Part shown: one piece after another, positions 15,355-23,570 of the stretch
How the letters are laid out: the number at the start of each line of letters is the position of its first letter
Numbering within the stretch: position 1 is the first letter of the stretch
NCBI GenBank assembly: GCA_050305515.1
Contig: JBNLFL010000004.1
Span: 53,599-117,598 of the forward strand
Direction: 5' to 3'
Length of the DNA stretch: 64,000 nt
Origin: JAFGUB01 sp050305515
GTDB taxonomy: Bacteria > Campylobacterota > Campylobacteria > Campylobacterales > Sulfurimonadaceae
The notes under the pieces: model-generated
What the model was told of the DNA's origin: nothing
Databases searched by the model: none
The model's input: only the letters and a program-made list of their open reading frames with translations
Program-made: the position numbers and the translations under genes

Positions 15355-16312
15355 TCTGTTAGCATTGCTCACATCGGGTTTGTTTGCCCATCACGGGGTG
15401 CCTTCGGTCAGCGTTGCGGGTGTGGAAGGACCGGGCGCACCGCTTGAGACAACCAGTTCGGCGACATTGCCCGAAGGGTCGTGGCTGGGGTATCTCAAGC
15501 TTGATCATGCCGAGTATAAAACCTACACAAGTGAGCATGACGGCGAACTGAAGCGTTCGGACTACTGGATGTACGGTCTGGGTTACGGTATCACGCCGTG
15601 GATGAGCGCGTACGTTTTCCTGCCTTACTATACCAAGAGCCAGGACGACGCTTTTACTAACTCCGATTTTCACGACCTGACGTTTCAGGGTGTCGTGGGC
15701 TTTAAATATGATGAGGGTTTCAAACTGGTGCCATCGAGTGAAAGCCTTGACGATATGGAGGACTGGCACTTTACGCTCTCGCTGAGCATCACCGCGCCGA
15801 CCGGAGAGAGCAACCGCCGCGACGCTTCGGGTGCGCTGATTGATCCGGGACTGCAAACCGGCTTTGGTGTGCCGTCGTTTATGGTAGACTTTTCTGTGAC
15901 CAAATGGTTTGGCAACGACTGGACGCTCATTGGCGATGTCTCCTACAACACCTTTTTGGAAAACGAGTACAACGACGGCACCAAGTTGCGCTTCGGCGAC
16001 GAGACGCGTCTTAACGCGGCGGTGACCTACAAAGTGTTGAGCATTCCCCAGAGCAAACTGCGTTTCGATCTGAATATGGAAGCCAACTACCTCGTGCTCG
16101 GGCGCGATGAAGAAGATGGCGTGGGCGCGGAAGCTACGGGCGGACAGATACTTTACCTGACACCGGGAGCCCGGCTTTTTTATAAAACGACGTCACTCGC
16201 CGCAGGTGTCAAACTGCCCAGCTGGACCGACCTCAATGAAGCGAGCGAACAGCAGGGTGCCGAGGGGAAAGAGGATTACCGCCTGATGGTGACGTTTAGT
16301 ACGCTGTTTTAG
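15341..16312 (+). CDS. Outer-membrane beta-barrel protein of the nickel cluster
   Basis: A 323-residue protein with an AGGAGG Shine-Dalgarno sequence and a signal peptide cleaved near LFA before HHGVPSVS. Alternating aromatic strands (MYGLGYGITPWMSAYVFLPYY) and a terminal Phe (VTFSTLF) indicate an outer-membrane barrel of the 'transporter' type often annotated near metal uptake genes. It is coupled to nikL and probably admits nickel to the periplasm, but substrate assignment rests on context. The mature N terminus again begins with histidines. No TTACATGTAA copy. Confidence 0.7.
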   Translation: MKRYSLLALLTSGLFAHHGVPSVSVAGVEGPGAPLETTSSATLPEGSWLGYLKLDHAEYKTYTSEHDGELKRSDYWMYGLGYGITPWMSAYVFLPYYTKSQDDAFTNSDFHDLTFQGVVGFKYDEGFKLVPSSESLDDMEDWHFTLSLSITAPTGESNRRDASGALIDPGLQTGFGVPSFMVDFSVTKWFGNDWTLIGDVSYNTFLENEYNDGTKLRFGDETRLNAAVTYKVLSIPQSKLRFDLNMEANYLVLGRDEEDGVGAEATGGQILYLTPGARLFYKTTSLAAGVKLPSWTDLNEASEQQGAEGKEDYRLMVTFSTLF

Positions 16313-16333
16313 AGGACGGTGTATCATGATGTG

Positions 16334-16340
16334 TTATAAT
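16334..16340 (+). promoter_or_regulatory. -10 box (TTATAAT) of the relic toxin-antitoxin operon
   Basis: GTGTTATAATCG lies 22 nt before the antitoxin ATG at 16362. It may also drive the downstream mcrC-mcrB-nikM genes, which follow without another obvious promoter. Confidence 0.45.
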
Positions 16341-16361
16341 CGATTCCAATAATGAACAGGT

Positions 16362-16538
16362 ATGCAATTGGCATTGAACATTCAAAATGATGCTGTCGCG
16401 GAAAAACTGCTCTGGTTTTTGGAGCATTTCAAAAACGATGGCATTGAGAGAAACACCATTGAAGATCTTAAAATCATACAAGAGGCGAGACAAGAGCGTG
16501 AAAGCATCCCTCTTGAATCGTTTTTAGAAGATCATTGA
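16362..16538 (+). CDS. RelB-like small antitoxin, apparently orphaned
   Basis: A 58-residue acidic helical protein beginning MQLALNIQNDAVAEKLLWFL and ending ESFLEDH. The layout (short strand, long helix, acidic end) and the TGATG overlap with a RelE-like remnant mark it as the antitoxin of a chromosomal pair. The frame is intact. Its toxin is broken (see next entry), so any present role would be as a repressor or as protection against related toxins. It lies directly upstream of mcrC. Confidence 0.55.
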   Translation: MQLALNIQNDAVAEKLLWFLEHFKNDGIERNTIEDLKIIQEARQERESIPLESFLEDH

Positions 16539-16645
16539 TGCGTTTTGAGATCGATAAAAAAGCGCAGAAAGATTTAAGCGTATTGACTCCGATCATCAGC
16601 TTGTACGTTACCGTAAAGAGGCTTACGGCAGGTAATTGTGAGTAA
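16538..16645 (+). pseudogene. Remnant of a RelE-like toxin with internal deletion
   Basis: The ATG overlaps the antitoxin stop (TGATG). The frame starts MRFEIDKKAQKDL, a RelE-like N terminus, but ends after 35 residues. In another frame the DNA just before 16635 reads DHQLVRYRKEAYGR and stop, which looks like a toxin C terminus. A frame-shifting deletion has removed the middle. The mcrC start codon (16638) lies inside this remnant, so the deletion may have fused the old operon to mcrC. Confidence 0.5.
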
Positions 16646-17792
16646 ACAAAAAACATCTTATTTTTATGAGTACGAAACCATCACAGATGAAACACTCATC
16701 AATGCCGTAAAAGAGAACCCAAAACTCCAAAACTATTTTACGTCAGGCTTTAATGACATTAAGGCAACGCAGTATTGCGGCATCTTACATGTAAAGGGTG
16801 AAGATTATTACATTTTGCCCAAAATCGCCAAAAATGAGACCCGCAATCTCGATACGTTTATTTACATGCTCGCACACGCTTACGACATCAATCTAAAAAA
16901 CGAAACCATGGCAGGCAGTGCCAACACACAGTTTAATCTTTTAGAAACGCTGATCAAGATTTTTACCCGCGAACTGCTGCATCAGCTCCAAGTTGGGCTG
17001 TATCGTGAATATGTCACCTTTAGCGAGAACCTCACCACGCTGCGTGGAAAATACCTGATTGATGAAAATCTCAAACACAATATGACCCACCATAAAATCT
17101 ACTGCGAGTTTGACGAATTTAGCATGGATAACCCGCTAAACCGTTTTTTTCTTTTTGCCCTAAAAGCACTGATGCCCTTTACATGTAACAAAAAAGAGCT
17201 GCGGCTTATTGAAGCGATTTACGATGAAACGCAGTATCAAAGCATTGATATTCACCGCATTGAAACGATGAATTTCAACCGCATGAACGCGCGATATGAA
17301 AAGAGTTTTGATATGGCAATGTTACTGCTGCGCCGACTCACACCGCTCTTTTCGCACGACAAACAGAGCTTTGCTTTTTTGTTTGATATGAATGAGCTTT
17401 TTGAGAAGTTTATCGGAAAGATTTTTGAGCAGATCGAGCCAAAAACGCAGTTGCAAGTTGAGCGTAATTTTGGCAATCTCAAACTTAAACCCGATATTGT
17501 TTTGCCTGAAATGATTGTTGATACCAAATACAAAATCATCAACAGCCGCGAAGATATCAGCGCGGCAGACAAATACCAGATGTTCGCCTATGGCAAGAAC
17601 TTCAAGGTTAAAAACACCATGTTGCTTTACCCCAAACATCTTTTACATGTAAGCGATGATTTGATGCTGGGAAGAGAGGAAGGTGTGGGGTTGCTGCTGC
17701 GGAGTGTGGATTTGGATTGTGATGGTGGGTATGAGGAGTTTTTGGATATTACATGTAAGAGAATTGAGGAGTTGATTGATGGGAAAAATTGA
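16638..17792 (+). CDS. mcrC: McrC-like restriction endonuclease subunit
   Basis: A 384-residue McrC homologue: in McrBC systems this subunit cuts DNA after the McrB motor translocates from methylated cytosine sites. The C-terminal PD-(D/E)xK core is visible as LKPDIVL followed by IVDTKYK, with a later QMFAYG helix typical of McrC. The N-terminal DUF2357-like region includes FTRELLHQLQVGLYREY. GTG 16638 starts the gene. Gene order is reversed relative to the usual mcrB-mcrC. Four TTACATGTAA copies lie in this one gene (16785, 17179, 17643, 17749). The stop overlaps mcrB by 14 nt. Confidence 0.88.
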   Translation: MSKQKTSYFYEYETITDETLINAVKENPKLQNYFTSGFNDIKATQYCGILHVKGEDYYILPKIAKNETRNLDTFIYMLAHAYDINLKNETMAGSANTQFNLLETLIKIFTRELLHQLQVGLYREYVTFSENLTTLRGKYLIDENLKHNMTHHKIYCEFDEFSMDNPLNRFFLFALKALMPFTCNKKELRLIEAIYDETQYQSIDIHRIETMNFNRMNARYEKSFDMAMLLLRRLTPLFSHDKQSFAFLFDMNELFEKFIGKIFEQIEPKTQLQVERNFGNLKLKPDIVLPEMIVDTKYKIINSREDISAADKYQMFAYGKNFKVKNTMLLYPKHLLHVSDDLMLGREEGVGLLLRSVDLDCDGGYEEFLDITCKRIEELIDGKN

Positions 17793-19281
17793 ATTAGAAC
17801 ATATAAAAATTATATATGAAGAGTCTGTTAAAAACACTCAAAACTATGGGATGGTTTTAGACAATATTAAGCGTCGATTTAAAGAGAAAAATTTGATAAT
17901 GAATGATAACTCATTATCTATGTATATTACTGCACTACAAAGTATGATAAGTGGTAGCACTTTTAATCGAGCTATAAATAGCAAAGCAAAAAATTATTTT
18001 TTAGAGCAGATTCGTATAGATTTTGGTGAGCAAAAATATTTAAGAGCTAAAGAAGCTATTCAGAAGCATGACGAATATATGAAAAGTACACAAAATACAG
18101 ATAAGGTTCATGAAAAAACTAAACTCAACAATCCAAAGAAGAAAATAGAAAATATGAATGTCTTTGTTAAAAACATCATCCTCTACGGCCCTCCCGGAGT
18201 CGGAAAAACCTACAACCACAAAAAAATTGTATCGCTTATAGAAAATGCTGAATATTCACAAAAAGCGCTTTTTGACAGCGTCGTAAACAATACACCTGAA
18301 GAAAATATTACTGAAACGTTTGAGCAGGTCAAAAGTGAAGGGCGGGTTGCGTTTGTGACCTTTCACCAGAGCTTTTCTTATGAAGATTTTATAGAGGGCT
18401 TTCGTCCCAACGAAGAGGGAAAAATTGAACTTGAAGATGGCATTTTTAAAGTGATGGCTGATAAGGCAAGAGAAAATTTATTGGCCTCATCACAAACGCA
18501 AAAGTTGTCATTTAAAGCGGCATTAAACGCACTTTTGTCTGAGAAAATTGGAAACAATGAGACGGTTAAAATTGCGATGAAAAGAGAGAACAGCTTTTAT
18601 ACGATCTATGATTACAATGACAAAACAATTTTCTTTGAAAAGCAAAAAGGGGAAAGTGCACACAGCTTGTCTTTGAAAACTTTGGAAAATATGTATAACA
18701 AAGAGAGTGTTGATGAAATTAAAGGTGGAATGAAAAGTTATTATGACGGTACACTTCAAGCACTTTTGGAATTAGCTAAAAAAAGAGAGAAGTCTCAACC
18801 CCAAGAGTTGAAAAATCACTATCTCATCATCGACGAAATCAACCGCGGCAATATCTCCAAAATCTTCGGGGAGCTCATCACGCTCATCGAAGAGGAGAAG
18901 CGTGATGACTTACATGTAACGCTTCCATACTCCAAAGCGTCATTTAGTGTACCGAGCAATCTTTATATCATTGCTACCATGAACTCCACCGACAAATCGA
19001 TTGCGCTGATTGACATTGCCCTACGCCGACGTTTTACATTTTTGAAAATGAAACCTGATAGTTCGTTAGTTAAAGAAGAGGCCAAAGATGTTTTTGAAAG
19101 TCTCAATGCATTTATTGTCAATAAGCTTGGAGCCGATTTTCAAATAGGACACAGCTATTTCATGAACTATGACGATCTTGGTTTTGTGCTTGAATATAAG
19201 ATAAAACCACTGCTCGAAGAGTACTTTTTTGCCGATCCGCAGGGATTGGACGAAGCGTTGCAGATCATAGGACAAAACTAA
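17779..19281 (+). CDS. mcrB: McrB-like AAA+ GTPase of a McrBC restriction system
   Basis: A 500-residue protein from ATG 17779 behind GAGGAG. The N-terminal 120 residues are AT-rich in DNA and unlike any methyl-DNA reader I recognise, so target specificity is unknown. The AAA+ motor follows: Walker A GPPGVGKT (about 140), FHQSFSYEDFIEGFRP, Walker B HYLIIDEINRGNISKIFGE, and MNSTDKSIALIDIALRRRF in place of the McrB MNTAD signature. One TTACATGTAA (18910) encodes Leu-His-Val. The stop shares its last A with the nikM start (TAATG), so this restriction unit is translationally coupled to nickel transport. Confidence 0.9.
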   Translation: MGKIELEHIKIIYEESVKNTQNYGMVLDNIKRRFKEKNLIMNDNSLSMYITALQSMISGSTFNRAINSKAKNYFLEQIRIDFGEQKYLRAKEAIQKHDEYMKSTQNTDKVHEKTKLNNPKKKIENMNVFVKNIILYGPPGVGKTYNHKKIVSLIENAEYSQKALFDSVVNNTPEENITETFEQVKSEGRVAFVTFHQSFSYEDFIEGFRPNEEGKIELEDGIFKVMADKARENLLASSQTQKLSFKAALNALLSEKIGNNETVKIAMKRENSFYTIYDYNDKTIFFEKQKGESAHSLSLKTLENMYNKESVDEIKGGMKSYYDGTLQALLELAKKREKSQPQELKNHYLIIDEINRGNISKIFGELITLIEEEKRDDLHVTLPYSKASFSVPSNLYIIATMNSTDKSIALIDIALRRRFTFLKMKPDSSLVKEEAKDVFESLNAFIVNKLGADFQIGHSYFMNYDDLGFVLEYKIKPLLEEYFFADPQGLDEALQIIGQN

Positions 19282-19919
19282 TGCACATTCCCGACGGTTT
19301 CATCTCGCCGCAAACCTACCTTCCCGCGCTGGCCGTTTGTGGGGTGCTCTGGGCGGTAGCGCGTAAAAAGATTGCGCTCGATGCTGAAAAAATTCCTTTC
19401 ATTGCCGGAGTGAGTGCCATCAGTTTTACGCTGATGCTCATTGCCCTGCCGCTGCCGGGCGGCACAAGCGTGCATCTGGGCGGCGTGGCCATTGTGGCGC
19501 TGCTTTTTGGGCCGTGGGTGGGGTTTGCCGCCATTTCGCTGGTACTGTTGCTGCAGGCGCTGCTTTTTGGGGAAGGGGGCATCACGGCTTACAGTGTCAA
19601 CGTGCTTGCCATCGCCTTTGCGGGGAGTTTCGCGGCGTCTGTGAGTTACCGGCTGCTGCGGCGCTACGAGAAGGCCGCGCTGCTGGTGGCGGGGTGGATG
19701 AGCACCGTCGTTCCCGCGCTGCTGGTTGCCGTGGCGCTGGGTATTCAGCCCCTCATTGCCAGCGACGCGGGCAAGCCGCTCTATTTTCCCTTTGGCTTAC
19801 ATGTAACGCTTTACGCCGTTGTGGTGCCGCATTTGCTGCTGGGTGTTGCCGAGGCGGTGGTGACGCTGCTCTCGGTGCGGTTTCTGCGTACGCGCTTCCT
19901 GGGAGTATTTGGTGCGTGA
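19281..19919 (+). CDS. nikM: NikM (CbiM-like) substrate-specific component of the nickel ECF transporter
   Basis: A 212-residue membrane protein beginning MHIPDGFISP. In CbiM/NikM the N-terminal Met-His-Ile inserts into the membrane to coordinate Ni or Co, so this start is certain. Six to seven hydrophobic helices follow. The nikK-nikL partners and adjacent hyp genes point to nickel rather than cobalt. The gene begins on the mcrB stop and overlaps nikQ. TTACATGTAA at 19797 encodes Leu-His-Val before the last helices. Confidence 0.92.
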   Translation: MHIPDGFISPQTYLPALAVCGVLWAVARKKIALDAEKIPFIAGVSAISFTLMLIALPLPGGTSVHLGGVAIVALLFGPWVGFAAISLVLLLQALLFGEGGITAYSVNVLAIAFAGSFAASVSYRLLRRYEKAALLVAGWMSTVVPALLVAVALGIQPLIASDAGKPLYFPFGLHVTLYAVVVPHLLLGVAEAVVTLLSVRFLRTRFLGVFGA

Positions 19920-20445
19920 GCGTCTTTTTCTGGCAGGCTATGGCCTGTGGGTTGTAGGACTGGGGGTATGGCACAGCGAACTTCTTATGGTAATGTCACT
20001 GCTGGCGGGCCTGTTGCTCGGAGGGGCACTGTGCTGGCGCATTTTGTGGCGCGCCGTGAGCGCGGTGGCGATTTTTGTGGGATCGGTCTCGCTGGCTTAT
20101 GCACTCTTTGGAGCGGCTCCGGAAGCACTGGTGCTCATTAACCTGCGCGCACTGGCCATTACACAGCTCACGTTTACGCTGGTCGCACGTGTCAATCTGC
20201 ACCGCGCATTTGGCTTCAGTCCGATGCTCGGAATGCTCTATGGCCTGACCTACGCGCAGATACTCCTGCTTCGGGGATTGCTGAATGATTACTACGACGG
20301 GCTGCGCAGCCGCGGGGCAACCGTGAAAAATGTCGTAAAGACGACGCAGATTCAGCCGCTTCTGGCCACACTTTTCGGTACCATGCTGCATAAAAGCGCC
20401 GAGCAGACCATGGCGATGCGCTCACGGGGGTTGATAGATGATTGA
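19912..20445 (+). CDS. nikQ: NikQ (CbiQ-like) transmembrane component
   Basis: About 177 residues from GTG 19912 (TTG 19909 also possible), overlapping the end of nikM. Four to five membrane helices and two coupling motifs that contact the ATPase are visible: LRSRGATVKN and MAMRSRGL. It is shorter than most CbiQ proteins (about 220-270 residues), mainly at the N terminus, but the energy-coupling part is complete. It overlaps nikO by 8 nt. Confidence 0.88.
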   Translation: MRERLFLAGYGLWVVGLGVWHSELLMVMSLLAGLLLGGALCWRILWRAVSAVAIFVGSVSLAYALFGAAPEALVLINLRALAITQLTFTLVARVNLHRAFGFSPMLGMLYGLTYAQILLLRGLLNDYYDGLRSRGATVKNVVKTTQIQPLLATLFGTMLHKSAEQTMAMRSRGLIDD

Positions 20446-21220
20446 GTGCGAGAGCCTCTTTTACACGCATGAAGATTTTTCGCTTCGCTCCAGTGAGGTG
20501 CTTCGCAATGTCAGCTTTCGCATTGAAGAGGGCGAAAAAGTTCTGTTGCTTGGCATTAACGGCAGCGGAAAATCGACGCTGCTAAAACTGCTTAACGGGC
20601 TGCTTGCGCCGAGCTCCGGGCGTATCCGTTTTCGGGGTGAAACTCTTGATAAGCGGTATCTCAAACAAAACGGACACCGGTTCCGGCGCGCCGTGGCGCT
20701 GCAGATGCAAGACCCCTCCGCAATGCTCTTTAATGCCACAGTCCATGACGAGATTGCTTTCGGACTGCGTCACTTCGGATTTGAAGGGGTGGAGGAGCGG
20801 GTACAGGAGTGGGCACACCGCTTTGGCATTGAGAAACTCTTACATGTAAGCCCGCTGAACCTCAGCGGCGGCCAGAAACAGAAGGTGCTGCTCGCATCAT
20901 TGCTGGCCGTTGAACCGGAACTGCTTCTGCTCGATGAGCCCACCGCCCATCTCGACCCACCGAGTACCGGATGGCTGGTGGAATTTTTACAGGAGCTGCC
21001 GGTTGCGACACTCACCGCCACACACAACCTGAGTCTGGGGCGCGAACTCGGAAGCCGCGCACTGGTTATCGGGGCGAATCATGAACTTATTTTTGACGGC
21101 AGCGTGGAGGCACTGTTAGAGGATATGCCCAAGCTCATCGAAGCGCAGCTGGTGCATCGGCATCGCCACCGCCATGAGGACGGGGAGCATGAGCATTTTC
21201 ATCTGCACAGCTGGGAGTGA
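20438..21220 (+). CDS. nikO: NikO (CbiO-like) ATPase with a histidine-rich tail
   Basis: A 260-residue ABC ATPase that powers nickel uptake. Walker A GINGSGKST (about 38), signature LSGGQKQK, Walker B LLLLDEPTAHLD and the H-loop in ATHNLSLG are intact. The last 25 residues form a metal-binding tail, HRHRHRHEDGEHEHFHLH, which may buffer nickel or sense its level on the cytosolic side. TTACATGTAA at 20840 encodes Leu-His-Val just before the signature motif. It ends the nik operon and is convergent with the chemoreceptor gene, 6 nt apart. Confidence 0.93.
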   Translation: MIECESLFYTHEDFSLRSSEVLRNVSFRIEEGEKVLLLGINGSGKSTLLKLLNGLLAPSSGRIRFRGETLDKRYLKQNGHRFRRAVALQMQDPSAMLFNATVHDEIAFGLRHFGFEGVEERVQEWAHRFGIEKLLHVSPLNLSGGQKQKVLLASLLAVEPELLLLDEPTAHLDPPSTGWLVEFLQELPVATLTATHNLSLGRELGSRALVIGANHELIFDGSVEALLEDMPKLIEAQLVHRHRHRHEDGEHEHFHLHSWE

Positions 21221-21226
21221 GTGCGT

Positions 21227-22312
21227 TTAGAGACGGTGTTTCAAGAACGCGCTATAGAGCTCTTCAAACGCTTTTTCGCTTGACATTTCAACATTGTGCA
21301 TACGCTCGACCGCTTCTTTGTATTTGGAATGTTTCTGCCACATCTCAATGGCTTCTTTTACGCCGACATGAACATTGCGGTGGTGCTGTTCAAGGGAGCT
21401 GATCGTTTGTGTTTCGCTTTTGATGGTATCGCGATTTTGTGTAAACCATTGTCCGAAACGGCACTGCGTTTCATCAAGCAGGTTTGGCTGGGAGTTGTTG
21501 AGAAAGGCGTTATAGCCTTCGAGTTTATAAAGAATATGATCCGCTTTACCGCTTCCGATGCCGGTTTCGTTGGTGATGTTTTGCGTAATATGGGAGATGC
21601 GTTCGGAGTTGCTGATGACAAATTCGAGTTGTTCGAAAAATGCGCTGAGCGTTTCGCCGATGGTAGCGGCATTCTCATTGAAGGTCTGTGACATCTCGGA
21701 GATTTCCGAGGCATGCTGCTTGAGCTGACCGATGTTAATCTCAACCTCCTGCGTTGCTTTTTGGGTGCGTTCGGCCAGTTTGCGTACTTCGTCCGCAACA
21801 ACGGCAAAACCGCGGCCGTGCTCTCCGGCACGTGCCGCTTCGATGGCGGCGTTGAGTGCCAGAAGATTGGTCTGATCGGAGATGTCTTTAATGAGTCCGA
21901 TGATCTGTCCGATGGCATCAACACTGTTGGAGAGTGAAGAAGCACCGTTTTGAAGGTTATCAGTCTCGCTGCTGATCATCTCGATTTTTTCGACAACCTC
22001 GTCACGGCGCTCCTTGACGGTGTCGATGCGACGGGAAGTCCTGCTGTTGAGATCGGTCGCCTCTTCAAGCGATTTGACATTGGCGAGCATGATGCGTTGC
22101 AAAAATCCGACGCCGCTGGCGTAGGATTCAACGATAATCTCAACCATGCGATCCAGAGTTGCTTTTTTCGGATCCTGTGGTGTTTTAAGGGTCTCTTCGA
22201 GCGCAGTGATGCGTTGTTTGAGCGTTTCATTCTCCTGTGAGAGTGACGTGTTGCGTGTTGTGAGTGATTCGACTTCTGCCTGAAGTGCGCGGTCGTTTCC
22301 AAAAAATCCCAT
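21227..22312 (-). CDS. Cytosolic methyl-accepting chemoreceptor with CZB zinc domain (TlpD-like)
   Basis: A 361-residue receptor without signal peptide or membrane helices. An N-terminal coiled coil (about 10-50) precedes the signalling domain, whose hairpin tip is DQTNLLALNAAIEAARAGEH. A C-terminal CZB domain supplies the zinc ligands: His in KADHILYKLEGYNAF, Cys in CRFGQWF and two His in HHRNVHVGV. This layout matches Helicobacter TlpD, a soluble receptor for oxidative or energy stress and hypochlorite. It sits convergent to nikO and divergent from hypB, so its regulation with hydrogenase genes is possible but unproven. Confidence 0.92.
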   Translation of the reverse strand: MGFFGNDRALQAEVESLTTRNTSLSQENETLKQRITALEETLKTPQDPKKATLDRMVEIIVESYASGVGFLQRIMLANVKSLEEATDLNSRTSRRIDTVKERRDEVVEKIEMISSETDNLQNGASSLSNSVDAIGQIIGLIKDISDQTNLLALNAAIEAARAGEHGRGFAVVADEVRKLAERTQKATQEVEINIGQLKQHASEISEMSQTFNENAATIGETLSAFFEQLEFVISNSERISHITQNITNETGIGSGKADHILYKLEGYNAFLNNSQPNLLDETQCRFGQWFTQNRDTIKSETQTISSLEQHHRNVHVGVKEAIEMWQKHSKYKEAVERMHNVEMSSEKAFEELYSAFLKHRL

Positions 22313-22463
22313 ACTGATCCTTTTTTTTAGATAGAGAGGTATGATAATATATTTTCACAATGATAACACTGAGATTTGAAGATGCATTTCGATTTTGTTG
22401 TCTTGACAAAGCCTAATGAAAAAGAGCGCTGCTTTCAACTCTTTTTTAGGCCGATAGCACTAA

Positions 22464-22469
22464 TATAAT
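22464..22469 (+). promoter_or_regulatory. -10 box (TATAAT) of the hypBC operon
   Basis: CTAATATAATG lies 28 nt before the hypB ATG with an AAAAAGG ribosome site between (22484-22490). It probably drives the whole hypB-to-hypA run, as no later promoter is evident. Confidence 0.6.
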
Positions 22470-22497
22470 GAATTGTTATTCAGAAAAAGGAATTTTT

Positions 22498-23277
22498 ATG
22501 TGTAAAGACTGCGGTTGTTCCATTACCGACCATGTGCATGAGCACCATCATCACGAGCATGAACACCACTCCCACGAGCATCATCATGCACACGAGACGC
22601 TGCATCATAATCCACAGCTCAACGACAAAAAGACCATTGAGGTCATTACAAAGATTCTGGACAAGAACGACCATCAGGCGCATCATAACCGCGAGCATTT
22701 TGAAGAGCACGGTGTGCTTGCCATCAACCTGATGAGCTCTCCGGGCAGCGGCAAAACCAGCATGCTTGAGAAGATGGCGGATCTCGCCGGGTTTAAATTT
22801 TCCGTCATCGAGGGCGATCTTGAGACGAGCCGCGACGCCGAGCGCATCAAGGCCAAGGGAATCGCTGCGCACCAGATACAGACCGGCACGGCCTGCCATC
22901 TTGATGCCTTTATGGTGCATGAGGGGCTCCATCACCTGCCGATGGAAGGCGTGGATGTCTGCTTCATTGAAAACGTGGGCAACCTCGTCTGCCCGGCGAG
23001 TTACGACGTGGGTGCGCATCTTAATATTGTGCTGGTCTCCGTTCCCGAAGGCGAGGACAAGATCGAGAAGTACCCCGTGATGTTCCGCGCGGCGGATCTG
23101 GTGCTGCTTACCAAAACCGACCTGCTGCCTTATTTCGATTTCAGTGTTGATCGTGCCAAAGCGGCGGCGCGCAAACTCAAACCCAATGTGGACATTCTCG
23201 AACTCTCCACAAAAGACGACGCAAGCATCAAACGGGTCATCGAGTGGATCGATTTCAAACGAAAGATGAGGAGCTAA
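22498..23277 (+). CDS. hypB: HypB, nickel chaperone GTPase for hydrogenase maturation
   Basis: A 259-residue GTPase that delivers nickel to the hydrogenase large subunit. The N terminus MCKDCGC is the high-affinity nickel site. It is followed by a long His/Glu-rich stretch (about residues 13-45) that can store nickel. The G domain has Walker A SSPGSGKTS (about 80), a switch region with GDLETSRDAERI, and TKTDLLPY for guanine binding. The metal ligands of the G-domain site (Cys in TGTACHLDA, His-His after it) are present. ATG 22498 is chosen because it exposes MCKDC; an upstream in-frame ATG (22468) overlaps the -10 box. Confidence 0.97.
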   Translation: MCKDCGCSITDHVHEHHHHEHEHHSHEHHHAHETLHHNPQLNDKKTIEVITKILDKNDHQAHHNREHFEEHGVLAINLMSSPGSGKTSMLEKMADLAGFKFSVIEGDLETSRDAERIKAKGIAAHQIQTGTACHLDAFMVHEGLHHLPMEGVDVCFIENVGNLVCPASYDVGAHLNIVLVSVPEGEDKIEKYPVMFRAADLVLLTKTDLLPYFDFSVDRAKAAARKLKPNVDILELSTKDDASIKRVIEWIDFKRKMRS

Positions 23278-23279
23278 AG

Positions 23280-23570
23280 ATGTGCCTTTCCATCCCCTCA
23301 AAAGTGGTCGAGATCGACGAGGAGAACATGGCTACGGTCGACACCATGGGCATCAAGCGCAAAGTCAGCCTTGATCTGATGGGCGATGAGGTCGGCATTG
23401 GCGATTATGTACTCATTCATGTAGGTTTTGTCATGAACAAGATCGACGAGGAGGACGCGCTCGCCTCGCTTGCCGTTTACAGAGAGATTCTGGAAAAGAT
23501 GGACGAGGAAGAGCGGCGCGCAACGGTCGAAGCGGATGACAGTTGTGAAAAACGGGACCCTGCTATATGA
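23280..23570 (+). CDS. hypC: HypC, hydrogenase assembly chaperone
   Basis: A 96-residue HypC/HupF protein. It starts MCLSIPSKV, whose N-terminal Cys2 carries the Fe(CN)2CO unit with HypD. The OB-like core GDYVLIHVGFVMNKIDEEDA is typical. GAGGAG lies 8 nt before ATG 23280, 2 nt after the hypB stop. An unusual acidic tail extends beyond the core. Its stop overlaps the next gene (ATGA), which is not a hyp gene. Confidence 0.95.
   Translation: MCLSIPSKVVEIDEENMATVDTMGIKRKVSLDLMGDEVGIGDYVLIHVGFVMNKIDEEDALASLAVYREILEKMDEEERRATVEADDSCEKRDPAI

Noticed and set aside
22322..22460. NikR operator between the chemoreceptor and hypB
   Set aside because: I looked for GTATGA-like palindromes with the NikR spacing and found only an isolated GTATGATAAT, not a convincing pair.
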